This document shows positions 1 through 5,795 of a stretch of DNA of 6,478 nt, piece by piece. The position numbers and the translations under genes were made by a program. The stretch is taken from contig SLPT01000099.1 of NCBI GenBank assembly GCA_007131845.1, positions 1-6,478 of the forward strand. The letters run 5' to 3'. The notes beneath the pieces were generated by a model. That model did not search any database, was not told the DNA's origin, and saw only the letters and a list, made by a program, of their open reading frames with translations. Origin of the DNA: Desulfobacteraceae bacterium. GTDB taxonomy: Bacteria > Desulfobacterota > Desulfobacteria > Desulfobacterales > Desulfosalsimonadaceae. Within the stretch, counting starts at the first letter, position 1. Each line of letters starts with the position of its first letter.

Positions 1-176
1 CGGTTTATTCCGATATCGATACGTTTGGCGATTTGGTTGAGTTTGCAGGCAATGTCTCCAACAATCCGGAGGCCGCTTCCAACACCATGGCCTATATTAC
101 AGAAAACGCCCTGCTGACGGGGCTTCTTAAAAACGCCGGGAATAAAGCGGTCCCGCAAAACGGCAATACACAATGA
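1..176 (+). CDS. C-terminal end of an unrecognised protein (5' truncated by window edge)
   Basis: An open frame with codons starting at position 3 runs from the left edge to a TGA at 174-176. It encodes about 57 residues beginning VYSDIDTFGDLVEFAGN and ending NAGNKAVPQNGNTQ. The composition is ordinary for a soluble protein or domain, with Asn/Ala-rich helices and a polar tail; no transmembrane segment or metal motif is visible. The stop overlaps the start of the downstream glycosyltransferase in an ATGA arrangement, which suggests the two are in one operon and translationally coupled. I do not recognise the family from this fragment. That it is coding rests on the open frame and the overlap with a confident gene. 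Confidence 0.6.
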   Translation, partial: VYSDIDTFGDLVEFAGNVSNNPEAASNTMAYITENALLTGLLKNAGNKAVPQNGNTQ

Positions 177-859
177 GACCGGTGCTTTCCGTCATTATTC
201 CGGTGCTCCGCGAAGGGGCCGTCATCAACGATGTCATCTCTCACCTGAAAACGCTCGAAGAGGAGCTTCCGACGGAGGTGATCGTGGCGGACGGCGCTCC
301 GGCGGGCGATACGCTGTCGGCCATTGCCGGCGAAGGGGTTAAAAAAATCCGCTGCGCACCGGGCAGGGGAGCGCAGATGAATGCCGGAGCGGCCGAGGCT
401 TCGGGCGAAATCCTGCTGTTTCTCCATGCCGATACGAAGCTTCCTGCCTGCGCGGGACGTCGGATCGCGGCCCTGTGCGATGATCCGGCCATTGCCGGCG
501 GGGCATTTGATCTGTTGATCGACTCGCCGCGCCCTGTATTCCGGGTCATCGAAAAAGCGGCGTCCCTGCGGTCGCGCGCAACCAGAATCCCGTACGGAGA
601 CCAGGCCGTTTTTATCAAGGCCGGTGTTTTTCATTCCATCGGCGGATTTCGACCGCTTGCCATCATGGAGGACATCGACCTGATGCAGCGCCTGAAGCGC
701 CGGGGATACCGCCTCCGCTTCGCCGATGCCGCAGTGCGGACCTCGCCCCGCCGCTGGGAAAAAGAAGGCGTTTTGTATACGACGCTTCGCAACTGGCTTC
801 TTTCCACGTTTTTTTATCTCGGCGCCTCCCCGGATCGGCTGAAACGTTATTACCGCTGA
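173..859 (+). CDS. Family-2 glycosyltransferase, rSAM/selenodomain-associated transferase 2 type (TIGR04283-like)
   Basis: This 228-residue GT-A fold glycosyltransferase probably transfers a sugar from a nucleotide-sugar donor; the acceptor is unknown. Visible motifs in order: an N-terminal beta strand LSVIIPVLRE (residues 5-14); a nucleotide-binding strand VIVADGAP (36-43), where relatives usually have a VDGGS-like loop; a Gly/Asn segment GRGAQMNAGAAEASGE (64-79); the metal-binding HAD of FLHADT (85-87); YGDQ (141-144); the catalytic-base region MEDIDL (165-170); and SPRRW (191-195). The length and the GRGAQMNAGA, HADT, GDQ and MEDID set match the family described near radical SAM/selenodomain proteins and arsenosugar-type clusters. 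No radical SAM gene is in this window. A hydrophobic stretch near the C-terminus (about 207-217, WLLSTFFYLGA) may touch the membrane. The ATG overlaps the previous stop (ATGA) and has no clear Shine-Dalgarno, so translation probably depends on reinitiation. The family call is firm; the substrate is unknown. Confidence 0.9.
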   Translation: MRPVLSVIIPVLREGAVINDVISHLKTLEEELPTEVIVADGAPAGDTLSAIAGEGVKKIRCAPGRGAQMNAGAAEASGEILLFLHADTKLPACAGRRIAALCDDPAIAGGAFDLLIDSPRPVFRVIEKAASLRSRATRIPYGDQAVFIKAGVFHSIGGFRPLAIMEDIDLMQRLKRRGYRLRFADAAVRTSPRRWEKEGVLYTTLRNWLLSTFFYLGASPDRLKRYYR

Positions 860-891
860 TGGGGATATGATTCGGCGTTTTGCTGAACGAA

Positions 892-925
892 AAACCCCGG
901 GCCGGAGGTATCCGGTCCGGGGTTT
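892..925. terminator. Hairpin terminator between convergent genes
   Basis: The arms AAACCCCGG (892-900) and CCGGGGTTT (917-925) pair perfectly. The stem continues through a G-T wobble (901/916) and CCGG/CCGG (902-905/912-915), with a 6-nt loop at 906-911. Read on the - strand the stem runs into five T residues, so it is a good intrinsic terminator for the cytochrome gene. Read on the + strand it ends in TTT and may also stop the glycosyltransferase transcript. Confidence 0.85.
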
Positions 926-945
926 CCAATGCAGAGTCAAGCGCA

Positions 946-1401
946 TTATTCAGCCAGCTTGAATTTTTCCTTGTCTTTTTCCGTTAGATCGTCGGCGCGT
1001 TTAAGGGTCCAGTGTCCCACCCATTTTTTGAAAACAGCAAGATTTTTTTCCCGTTCTTCATCGGTCCTGCCCAGGTAGTCATACATGTTTCCGGGGTTTC
1101 CGTCCGCCGTGTTGCTGCCGTCGTCAAGCCGCCGCATGAGCGCTCCGGTTTCTTCGCCCTTGACGAATTCGACGGTTTCGGCGTAGGTGCTCATGCGAGG
1201 CCCCTGGCTGCGGGCTTCATAAGTTTCCTTGTCTGCGTCGAATTCCTCCAGGGATGGCGCGTTGTCTCCATGGCACATGAAGCATTGATTTTCCATAATG
1301 GGCCGAACATCATCCTGATAGCTGGTTTTGCTATGCGATCCCGCGTACACCACCGTGCCTGCAAGTGCCAGGATGCACATCCCCAACAGTGCTCGTTTCA
1401 T
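946..1401 (-). CDS. Periplasmic monoheme c-type cytochrome
   Basis: A 151-residue exported electron carrier. The N-terminus has a Sec signal peptide: MKR, a hydrophobic core ALLGMCILALAGTVVYA, and a likely cleavage after Ala20. A single heme-attachment motif CFMCH lies at residues 40-44 (covalent Cys40 and Cys43, axial His44) in the context VRPIMENQCFMCHGD, typical of class I-like cytochromes c. The sixth ligand is probably a methionine: Met106 in GNPGNMYDYLG is the best candidate, with Met70 and Met89 as alternatives. The C-terminus is highly charged (TEKDKEKFKLAE). The gene has a strong Shine-Dalgarno (AGGAGGG just upstream of ATG) and is followed by a terminator, so it is probably monocistronic. 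Its redox partner is not encoded here. The c-type call is firm; the pathway is unknown. Confidence 0.92.
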   Translation of the reverse strand: MKRALLGMCILALAGTVVYAGSHSKTSYQDDVRPIMENQCFMCHGDNAPSLEEFDADKETYEARSQGPRMSTYAETVEFVKGEETGALMRRLDDGSNTADGNPGNMYDYLGRTDEEREKNLAVFKKWVGHWTLKRADDLTEKDKEKFKLAE

Positions 1402-1740
1402 AGACCCTCCTGTTATTTTTGTTTGTTTGGATTGACGGCTTTGTTTTGGTCATCTCAATCAAAGAGTAAGCATATTCCTGAAATTGTTCAAACGCATCCC
1501 TGCTGGTTGAGGGTTTGGGTGTGCTCCTTGCGAAGCGCCGATAAGCATCATGCAAAATATTTGAGCGGAGCCGGAGGCGAACCGAGTTTCCAGGCTGCAT
1601 TGATGCAAGCCAAGGAGATATTCAAAGTCCTCACAGTTGCCTTTGTGGTAGTCCCTGCCCCTGACGGAATTGACCTTTACGCATGCGCCTGTCTACGGGA
1701 TCTGCCGTCTTTGCCGGGCCGGACTGTCTAAAAAAATGTC

Positions 1741-1768
1741 TAAAGAATCCTTTCCTGCCGGCCGATAT
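1741..1768 (+). promoter_or_regulatory. Putative sigma-28 (FliA) promoter for the MCP gene
   Basis: TAAAG at 1741-1745 and GCCGATAT at 1761-1768 resemble the flagellar sigma-28 consensus (TAAA, about 15 nt, GCCGATAA). The gap between TAAA and GCCG is 16 nt, one longer than typical, and the -10 differs from consensus only in its last base. It lies about 60 bp upstream of the proposed MCP start, and chemotaxis receptors are classic FliA targets. Confidence 0.65.
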
Positions 1769-1814
1769 AAATAATTTCGGAAATGTGCATCGCAACGCTG
1801 AATTCAAGTGCATG

Positions 1815-1820
1815 AAAGGA
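1815..1820 (+). promoter_or_regulatory. Ribosome-binding site that fixes the MCP start
   Basis: AAAGGA lies 6 nt before the ATG at 1827. The other in-frame ATGs do worse: 1812 overlaps this site and 1683 lies upstream of the promoter. This supports translation starting at 1827. Confidence 0.7.
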
Positions 1821-1826
1821 TGGAAA

Positions 1827-2981
1827 ATGGAAATCTTTGGGGAAATCCTGGTCAGGCTGCTGGTCTATTGTGCTGCGGCCGCTGTCATTGGCGGCGTCCT
1901 GCGGATTATATTCGGAAAAACTCTGCTGGTCAGAATTTATTTCTGGCTGATCCCCGGCGTCATGCTCACCGTAGTGGCGGGATACATTGCGGGACGCGCT
2001 GTTGATCTGGATTTGTCCTGGGCCAATTTTACAACCCCAATCGGCGTTTTAATCCTGACGGGCAACTTCATCATAATGGGGAAAGTGCTCATGGGGCGCC
2101 TTCAGACAATGTCCGACGAGCTCGGGGGTGTGGCCGTTGAGATGGACTCATCGGCCCGATCCGTTGCCGAATCGGGCAGCGCCATTGCCGATAACGCATC
2201 CGCACAGGCCGCTGCTATTGAGGAGACCGCCTCTTCGCTGGAAGAAATGTCCGCCCGCACAAAGGGGAATGCTGAAAATGCCGGCCAGGCGAAAAATCTG
2301 ACAGCGGAAGCAAAAACCATCGTGGGCCGGGTCGATAGCCATATGGCCGACATGGCCGGCGCGGTGCAGGAGGTCTCGAAGACCAGCGAGGAGATCGGCA
2401 AGATCGTCAAGACGATTGACGAGATCGCCTTTCAGACCAATCTCCTGGCGTTGAATGCCGCCGTGGAGGCCGCGCGGGCAGGGGAGGCCGGCGCGGGGTT
2501 TGCAGTGGTTGCCGGCGAGGTTCGCGAACTGGCCCGTCGATCCGCCGAGGCGGCAAAAAATACCACTGAACTGATCGAAAACACCATTGGCGTGGTGCAG
2601 AAAAACAGCGATCTGACGCAGGAGACCCGGAAATCATTTGACCAGAACGTGGAAATCGTCGATAAAATCGACACGCTGGTCGACGAGATCGCTGCGGCAT
2701 CCCGGGAGCAGGCAGAAGGAATCGAAGAGATCAACCGGGCCATGTCGGATATGGACCGCATCACGCAGCAAAATGCCGCGGCATCGGAAGAGTCGGCCGG
2801 CGCATCCCGCGAGATGGGCAGTTATGTGTTGAATGCCAGAAAGATCGTCCGGGACCTGAATCTTTTTATACAGGGGGAAGAAACCGGCAGCACGACCGAT
2901 GCCGGCTGTCCGCTTTCGGATTCGGCCCTGCCGGTTCCGGAAACATCCGATGCCATGCGGCTTCCGGGCGGTGCGGCATAA
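1827..2981 (+). CDS. Methyl-accepting chemotaxis protein with three TM segments and no periplasmic sensor domain
   Basis: A 384-residue chemoreceptor that would control CheA kinase through CheW and so bias flagellar rotation. The N-terminal 90 residues contain three hydrophobic segments (about 8-28, 37-56 and 69-89) joined by short loops, with no room for a periplasmic ligand-binding domain. I see no clear HAMP. The rest is an alpha-helical coiled coil, with Ala/Glu-rich methylation-type heptads such as [15 protein letters not shown] (128-142) and [14 protein letters not shown] (317-330). The highly conserved hairpin tip is centred on Glu220 ([20 protein letters not shown], 200-219, then [13 protein letters not shown], 224-236). 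The tail (about 351-384) is flexible and Pro/Ser-rich and lacks a CheR-binding NWETF-like pentapeptide. The start is chosen from the ribosome-binding site and upstream promoter; an ORF open from 1683 would add 48 non-conserved-looking residues. The gene converges on the AIR-synthase-like gene with a 75-bp gap in which I see no convincing terminator. The MCP call is certain; the signal sensed is unknown, possibly membrane, redox or energy state. Confidence 0.95.
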   Translation: MEIFGEILVRLLVYCAAAAVIGGVLRIIFGKTLLVRIYFWLIPGVMLTVVAGYIAGRAVDLDLSWANFTTPIGVLILTGNFIIMGKVLMGRLQTMSDELGGVAVEMDSSARSVAESGSAIADNASAQAAAIEETASSLEEMSARTKGNAENAGQAKNLTAEAKTIVGRVDSHMADMAGAVQEVSKTSEEIGKIVKTIDEIAFQTNLLALNAAVEAARAGEAGAGFAVVAGEVRELARRSAEAAKNTTELIENTIGVVQKNSDLTQETRKSFDQNVEIVDKIDTLVDEIAAASREQAEGIEEINRAMSDMDRITQQNAAASEESAGASREMGSYVLNARKIVRDLNLFIQGEETGSTTDAGCPLSDSALPVPETSDAMRLPGGAA

Positions 2982-3056
2982 GAATGCGCCAGGCGTAGGA
3001 CACGTTAACCAGCATCCGGTGGTCCGCATTTCCGAGAAGATGAATTCCAGGGCCCG

Positions 3057-4109
3057 TCAAGCGCCGCTTCCGCCAGAATTGTCGGGTGCAAAGAACAAAT
3101 CCCAGAACGGATCAACTTCAGGGGGACGAAGCGGTATTGTTCTTCCGTTTCTGCGTACAGTGCTCCGGGAAAGCGTTTTATCGAAATAACCGAGTTCATA
3201 GCTTTCAATGCCTGCTTCGGTCCATGCTTTCCGGACCTGGGCCGCGTTTTCCGGCGGCACGGAAGCCAGCAGCGTACCCTCGCTGATGGCGCACCACGGG
3301 TCAAAGCCCAGAGCCCCGGCAACTTCTTCTATATCCTGTGGAACAACGATGTTGTCTATGTTTAGGTGCGCCGGGATGCCCGCAGCCTGGGCCATCTCGT
3401 CCACGCCGCCCAGAACGCCACCCTCGGTGGCGTCATGCATCGCATGAACGCCTGCTGCGGCAAATGCCAATCGTGCATCCTCCACCACTGAAATCTGCCG
3501 GACGCGGGCCAACGCCGTTTGCAGCGACGTTCGGGCAATCCGGTCTCCGATCCGGTCCTGGTAAAGAACGGTGAGCAGGGCCACGGCTTCGATGGCAGGA
3601 CCCTTCGTCATCAGCAAAACGTCTCCGTCCCGGGCGCCTCCCGGCGAGATCCAGGCGGATTGATCCGCAATGCCCCACACCGTGACACCCCCTACAATCG
3701 GGACCGTGACGGCGTCATACCAGCCCGTATGACCCCCCGCAATGCAGATTCCCAGCTCCGATGCCGCCAGGGAGATGGATCCGATTATAGCTTCGGCGTC
3801 CTTTTCGGATGACGACGACGGAAGAAGCAGGGTGTAAGTCATAAACTGCGGGGCGATTCCGGTTACGGCCACGTCGCTGGCGCCGATATGCACGGTGAAC
3901 CAGCCCATGATGTCCAGGGGTAGGCCGGGGGCCGGAAAGATGGGATCTTCGGCAATGGCCATTACCCTGCCGTCTTTCAGGTCGATGACCGCCGCGTCCA
4001 GGCCGGGCCCCGGGCCGACAAGGATCTGTTCCGAAAAAGCTCCGAATCGCGATCCGAGCAGGGCTTTCAGGCGATCCGGAGAGGGTTTTCCAACGCGGCG
4101 TTCATTCAC
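3057..4109 (-). CDS. AIR synthase-related protein (PurM/HypE/ThiL/SelD superfamily)
   Basis: A 350-residue cytoplasmic protein of the superfamily whose members use ATP to phosphorylate or activate small substrates (PurM, HypE, ThiL, SelD). Visible signatures: an N-terminal acidic ATP/Mg region GPGLDAAVIDL (34-44) and EDPIFP (54-59); IGASDVAVTGIAP (75-87), equivalent to the superfamily's conserved ND-type helix; GGHT (125-128); a C-terminal AIRS_C-type domain with DGDVLLMTKGPAIEAVALL (161-179); MHDATEGGVLGGVDEMA (224-240), which parallels HypE's RDxTRGG loop; and SEGTLLASVPP (276-286). The HypE C-terminal Cys tail is absent and no other hyp gene is nearby, so hydrogenase maturation is unlikely. 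It is also not canonical PurM. The start is GTG at 4109, with GGAAGGAAGG 6 nt upstream. It overlaps the thiamine-binding gene by 8 bp, indicating coupled translation. A role with thiamine or a related substrate is inferred from this neighbour and from ThiL kinship only. Confidence 0.85.
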   Translation of the reverse strand: MNERRVGKPSPDRLKALLGSRFGAFSEQILVGPGPGLDAAVIDLKDGRVMAIAEDPIFPAPGLPLDIMGWFTVHIGASDVAVTGIAPQFMTYTLLLPSSSSEKDAEAIIGSISLAASELGICIAGGHTGWYDAVTVPIVGGVTVWGIADQSAWISPGGARDGDVLLMTKGPAIEAVALLTVLYQDRIGDRIARTSLQTALARVRQISVVEDARLAFAAAGVHAMHDATEGGVLGGVDEMAQAAGIPAHLNIDNIVVPQDIEEVAGALGFDPWCAISEGTLLASVPPENAAQVRKAWTEAGIESYELGYFDKTLSRSTVRRNGRTIPLRPPEVDPFWDLFFAPDNSGGSGA

Positions 4110-4410
4110 GGGACACCTTCCTTCCGTGTATCGCCTCCACGTCTCGGACCTTCCCCCGAAGCCGTCCGGTCGCCCCTTCGCGGTCGTCGATGGCGATATG
4201 GGTTGAAACGCGCGGTGCGACGGTTTTCATGTAGCGGTGGCATTTCATGATCACTTCAATCACTTTTTCCTCGTCGCCCTCCACGGTTGTCTGCATCGCT
4301 CCCATTGCGTAATCCAGCCCGGACGCCTCGATAATGGGAACGAGTCCGGCAATTTTTTCCTTGAGTTCCGCGTCCGTTCCTATCGGTGCAATTGAAAAAC
4401 TGGCAAGCAT
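4102..4410 (-). CDS. MTH1187/YkoF-family thiamine-binding protein
   Basis: A 102-residue single-domain protein of the Thiamine_BP family (MTH1187, yeast YBL001c, half of YkoF), which has a ferredoxin-like fold and forms oligomers. Recognisable features are the first strand MLASFSIAPIG (1-11), the helix before the LDYAMGAMQTTVEGDEEKV segment (32-50), the helix VIEVIMKCHRYM (50-61), the strand APRVSTHIAIDDRE (65-78), and the C-terminal helix GKVRDVEAI (86-94). Family members bind thiamine or pyrimidine-like ligands without known catalysis; here that is family knowledge and was not tested. A strong AGGAGG site precedes the ATG. The gene starts 41 bp after the metY-like stop and its own stop lies inside the start region of the AIR-synthase-like gene, so the three are almost certainly co-transcribed. 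Confidence 0.9.
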   Translation of the reverse strand: MLASFSIAPIGTDAELKEKIAGLVPIIEASGLDYAMGAMQTTVEGDEEKVIEVIMKCHRYMKTVAPRVSTHIAIDDREGATGRLRGKVRDVEAIHGRKVSRE

Positions 4411-4451
4411 TTCTCCTCCTGCATAAGATGAGTTGATATTCAGGGATGTTT

Positions 4452-5708
4452 TCAGATGCTGTCAAGAGCCCGTCCCAGGTCCTCGCAGATATCCTCTGCC
4501 GCTTCGATGCCCACCGATAGCCGTACCAGGTCCGGCGTAATGGAAAGCTTGCGCCGGGTGGGTTCGTCAAAGGACAGATACTGGGAGGAACAGGGATGAA
4601 TTACAAGGCTTTTGCAGTCTCCCAGGTTTGCAAGGTGATAAACGAGGGTAAGGGCCCGGATGAACCGGAAGCACGTTTCCTGATCTTTCAGGCCGAAGGC
4701 CAGCACCCCGCCGTACCCTTTTTCCCCGAACTGCTTCCGGCCGACGGTATGCGACGGATGGTCCGGGAGGCCGGGGTAGTTTATCCAGGACAGCTCGTCT
4801 CTTTCCGACAAATAGTATGCTACAGCCATGGCGTTGGACATATGGCGCTCCATGCGCAGAGCGAGCGTATCCAGACCGATCATGGTCAGGTATGCGTGCA
4901 GGGGCGCCTGGGTCGTTCCGAAGTTGATGTGGTGCTCCCGCCAGAGTTTGTCGCTGTAAGCCAGGGGGCCTTTCCGGTCGATGAAAGGCTTGAAGTCGGG
5001 GAACCGCTCTTCCGGCCAGTCGAAGTTTCCGCCGTCGATCACGGCACCGCCGGTTGCGGTGCCGTGCCCTGCAAGATATTTCGTGGTGGAATGGATGACG
5101 ATGTCTGCGCCCAGCTCCAGCGGCCGGCAGAGATACGGCGTCGCCATGGTGTTGTCCACGATAAGCGGAATGTTGTTTCGGTGCGCGATCTCCGCGGCAC
5201 GGGAAATATCCGGAATGTCCATTTTCGGGTTGCCGATGGTTTCCAGGTAGACAAAACGCGTTTTCGGGTTGATGGCCGCTTCTATCGCTTCCATGTCCGT
5301 GGATTCCACGAGGCGCGCAGAAATGCCGTATTTTTTGAATACATTGGCGAACAGGAGATAAGTGGACATGAAAAGGGAGTTTCCCGTCACAAACTCGTCG
5401 CCGGCCCGAAGCAGCGTAAGGCAGGCGTTGGTAATGGCCGCCATGCCGGATCCCGTTACAACCGCCTTCATGCCGCCTTCCAGCGCCGCCAGCTTTTCCT
5501 CCAGGATGCGGTTCGTGGGGTTCGTAAGCCGCATGTAGACGTGGTCGGTGTTTTTCCCGGCAAACGTGTCGCTGAGGTTTTCAGCACTCGGGTGGTAATG
5601 GCTTGCGGTCTGATAAATCGGCGGGAGGGTCGATCCCGCCCAGTCGCCCGGCGACTGGGCGGCATGGATGACCCGGGTATCAAACCGATAGGTATTTTTC
5701 TCATTCAT
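4452..5708 (-). CDS. metY: O-acetylhomoserine sulfhydrylase-family PLP enzyme (MetY-like)
   Basis: A 418-residue Cys/Met-metabolism PLP enzyme. MetY makes homocysteine from O-acetylhomoserine and sulfide; relatives use other gamma-substituted amino acids. Visible: PPIYQTASHY (29-38); YMRLTNPTN (58-66), containing the Tyr/Arg pair that binds the cofactor phosphate of the neighbouring subunit; SGMAAI (87-92), the glycine-rich phosphate loop; IVDNTMATPY (183-192) with Asp185 for the PLP ring nitrogen; HSTTKYLAGHG (206-216) with Lys210 as the Schiff-base lysine; an inserted loop at about 227-265, typical of MetY rather than the shorter MetB/MetC; and VRLSVGIE (395-402) with the substrate-carboxylate Arg396. 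The segment usually like GDAKSLVIHPASTTH reads GDCKSLVIHPCSSQY, with two cysteines (365 and 373). The start ATG at 5708 has GGAG about 10 nt upstream. It is the second gene of the proposed HTH-led operon, 87 bp after the HTH stop. The fold and family are certain; MetY rather than a paralogue is likely but not proven. Confidence 0.88.
   Translation of the reverse strand: MNEKNTYRFDTRVIHAAQSPGDWAGSTLPPIYQTASHYHPSAENLSDTFAGKNTDHVYMRLTNPTNRILEEKLAALEGGMKAVVTGSGMAAITNACLTLLRAGDEFVTGNSLFMSTYLLFANVFKKYGISARLVESTDMEAIEAAINPKTRFVYLETIGNPKMDIPDISRAAEIAHRNNIPLIVDNTMATPYLCRPLELGADIVIHSTTKYLAGHGTATGGAVIDGGNFDWPEERFPDFKPFIDRKGPLAYSDKLWREHHINFGTTQAPLHAYLTMIGLDTLALRMERHMSNAMAVAYYLSERDELSWINYPGLPDHPSHTVGRKQFGEKGYGGVLAFGLKDQETCFRFIRALTLVYHLANLGDCKSLVIHPCSSQYLSFDEPTRRKLSITPDLVRLSVGIEAAEDICEDLGRALDSI
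5040..5066. repeat. Perfect inverted repeat inside the metY-like gene (11-bp arms)
   Basis: CACGGCACCGC (5040-5050) and GCGGTGCCGTG (5056-5066) are exact reverse complements around the 5-nt loop CGGTT. It lies over the codons for HGTATGGAV next to the PLP lysine. A stable hairpin is expected in RNA of either strand. It may simply follow from GC-rich codons for a conserved Gly/Ala/Thr-rich motif. Confidence 0.75.
5636..5662. repeat. Perfect 27-bp palindrome near the 5' end of the metY-like gene (13-bp arms)
   Basis: CCGCCCAGTCGCC (5636-5648) and GGCGACTGGGCGG (5650-5662) are exact reverse complements around a single central base (5649). It covers codons about 16-25 (AQSPGDWAG), roughly 46-73 nt downstream of the start codon. 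It could form an mRNA hairpin or be a protein-binding site; function unknown. Confidence 0.8.
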
Positions 5709-5795
5709 GGGTGGTTTCTCCTATACTTTTGAATGCGGGGTCGGTGGAGGCAGGTCTTCTTGCGACTATGCGGTGATCTCCGGAACGCCTGCGGG

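Larger units (their letters stand above)
1402..1826. other. Divergent intergenic region between the cytochrome and MCP genes
   Basis: This 425-bp stretch has no ORF I can support as a gene. It holds the ribosome-binding site of the cytochrome gene at its left end (AGGAGGG on the - strand) and the sigma-28-like promoter of the MCP gene near its right end. Other items: a perfect GCCGATAA octamer at 1537-1544 with no matching -35; an imperfect hairpin GGCTGCAT-TG-ATGCAAGCC at 1593-1611; and two copies of TGTCTAAA 12 bp apart (1725-1732 and 1737-1744), the second containing the -35 of the MCP promoter. A + strand frame across about 1560-1731 is open (FQAALMQAKEIFKVL...), but it has no Shine-Dalgarno and continues from a shadow frame, so I do not call it. 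No good promoter for the cytochrome is obvious; TTGAAC about 17 nt before TACTCT on the - strand is a weak candidate. Confidence 0.6.

Noticed and set aside
92..946. 284-codon open frame on the - strand opposite the glycosyltransferase
   Set aside because: Antisense to a confident gene, Arg-rich, crosses the terminator, and has no family signature.
1537..1544. Perfect GCCGATAA as a second sigma-28 promoter
   Set aside because: No TAAA-like -35 at the right distance (the bases about 15 nt upstream read GGTG).
1012..1731. 239-codon open frame on the + strand across the cytochrome gene and the intergenic region
   Set aside because: Most of it is antisense to the cytochrome; no Shine-Dalgarno and no recognisable domain. 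Only its last part outside the gene is kept as a weak curiosity.
1683..1826. N-terminal extension of the MCP to the ATG at 1683
   Set aside because: It would be translated from DNA containing the sigma-28-like promoter, lacks a ribosome-binding site, and puts a Cys/Pro-containing polar stretch ahead of a normal first membrane helix.
2154..2177. GCCCGAT/ATCGGGC inverted repeat in the MCP gene
   Set aside because: Arms of 7 bp with a 10-nt loop inside a coding sequence are unremarkable in GC-rich DNA.
2982..3056. Terminator between the convergent MCP and AIR-synthase-like genes
   Set aside because: Only 4-5 bp inverted repeats (such as ACCA/TGGT) and no T-run; not convincing.
3057..4109. Assignment as hydrogenase maturation HypE or as SelD
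   Set aside because: The HypE C-terminal cysteine tail and any hyp neighbours are missing, and the N-terminal Cys/Sec-Gly loop of SelD is absent.
4596..5732. 378-codon open frame on the + strand opposite the metY-like gene
   Set aside because: It lies wholly antisense to a gene with unmistakable PLP-enzyme motifs; its translation is Arg/Gly/Val-rich with no recognisable domain. It is a GC-rich mirror frame.
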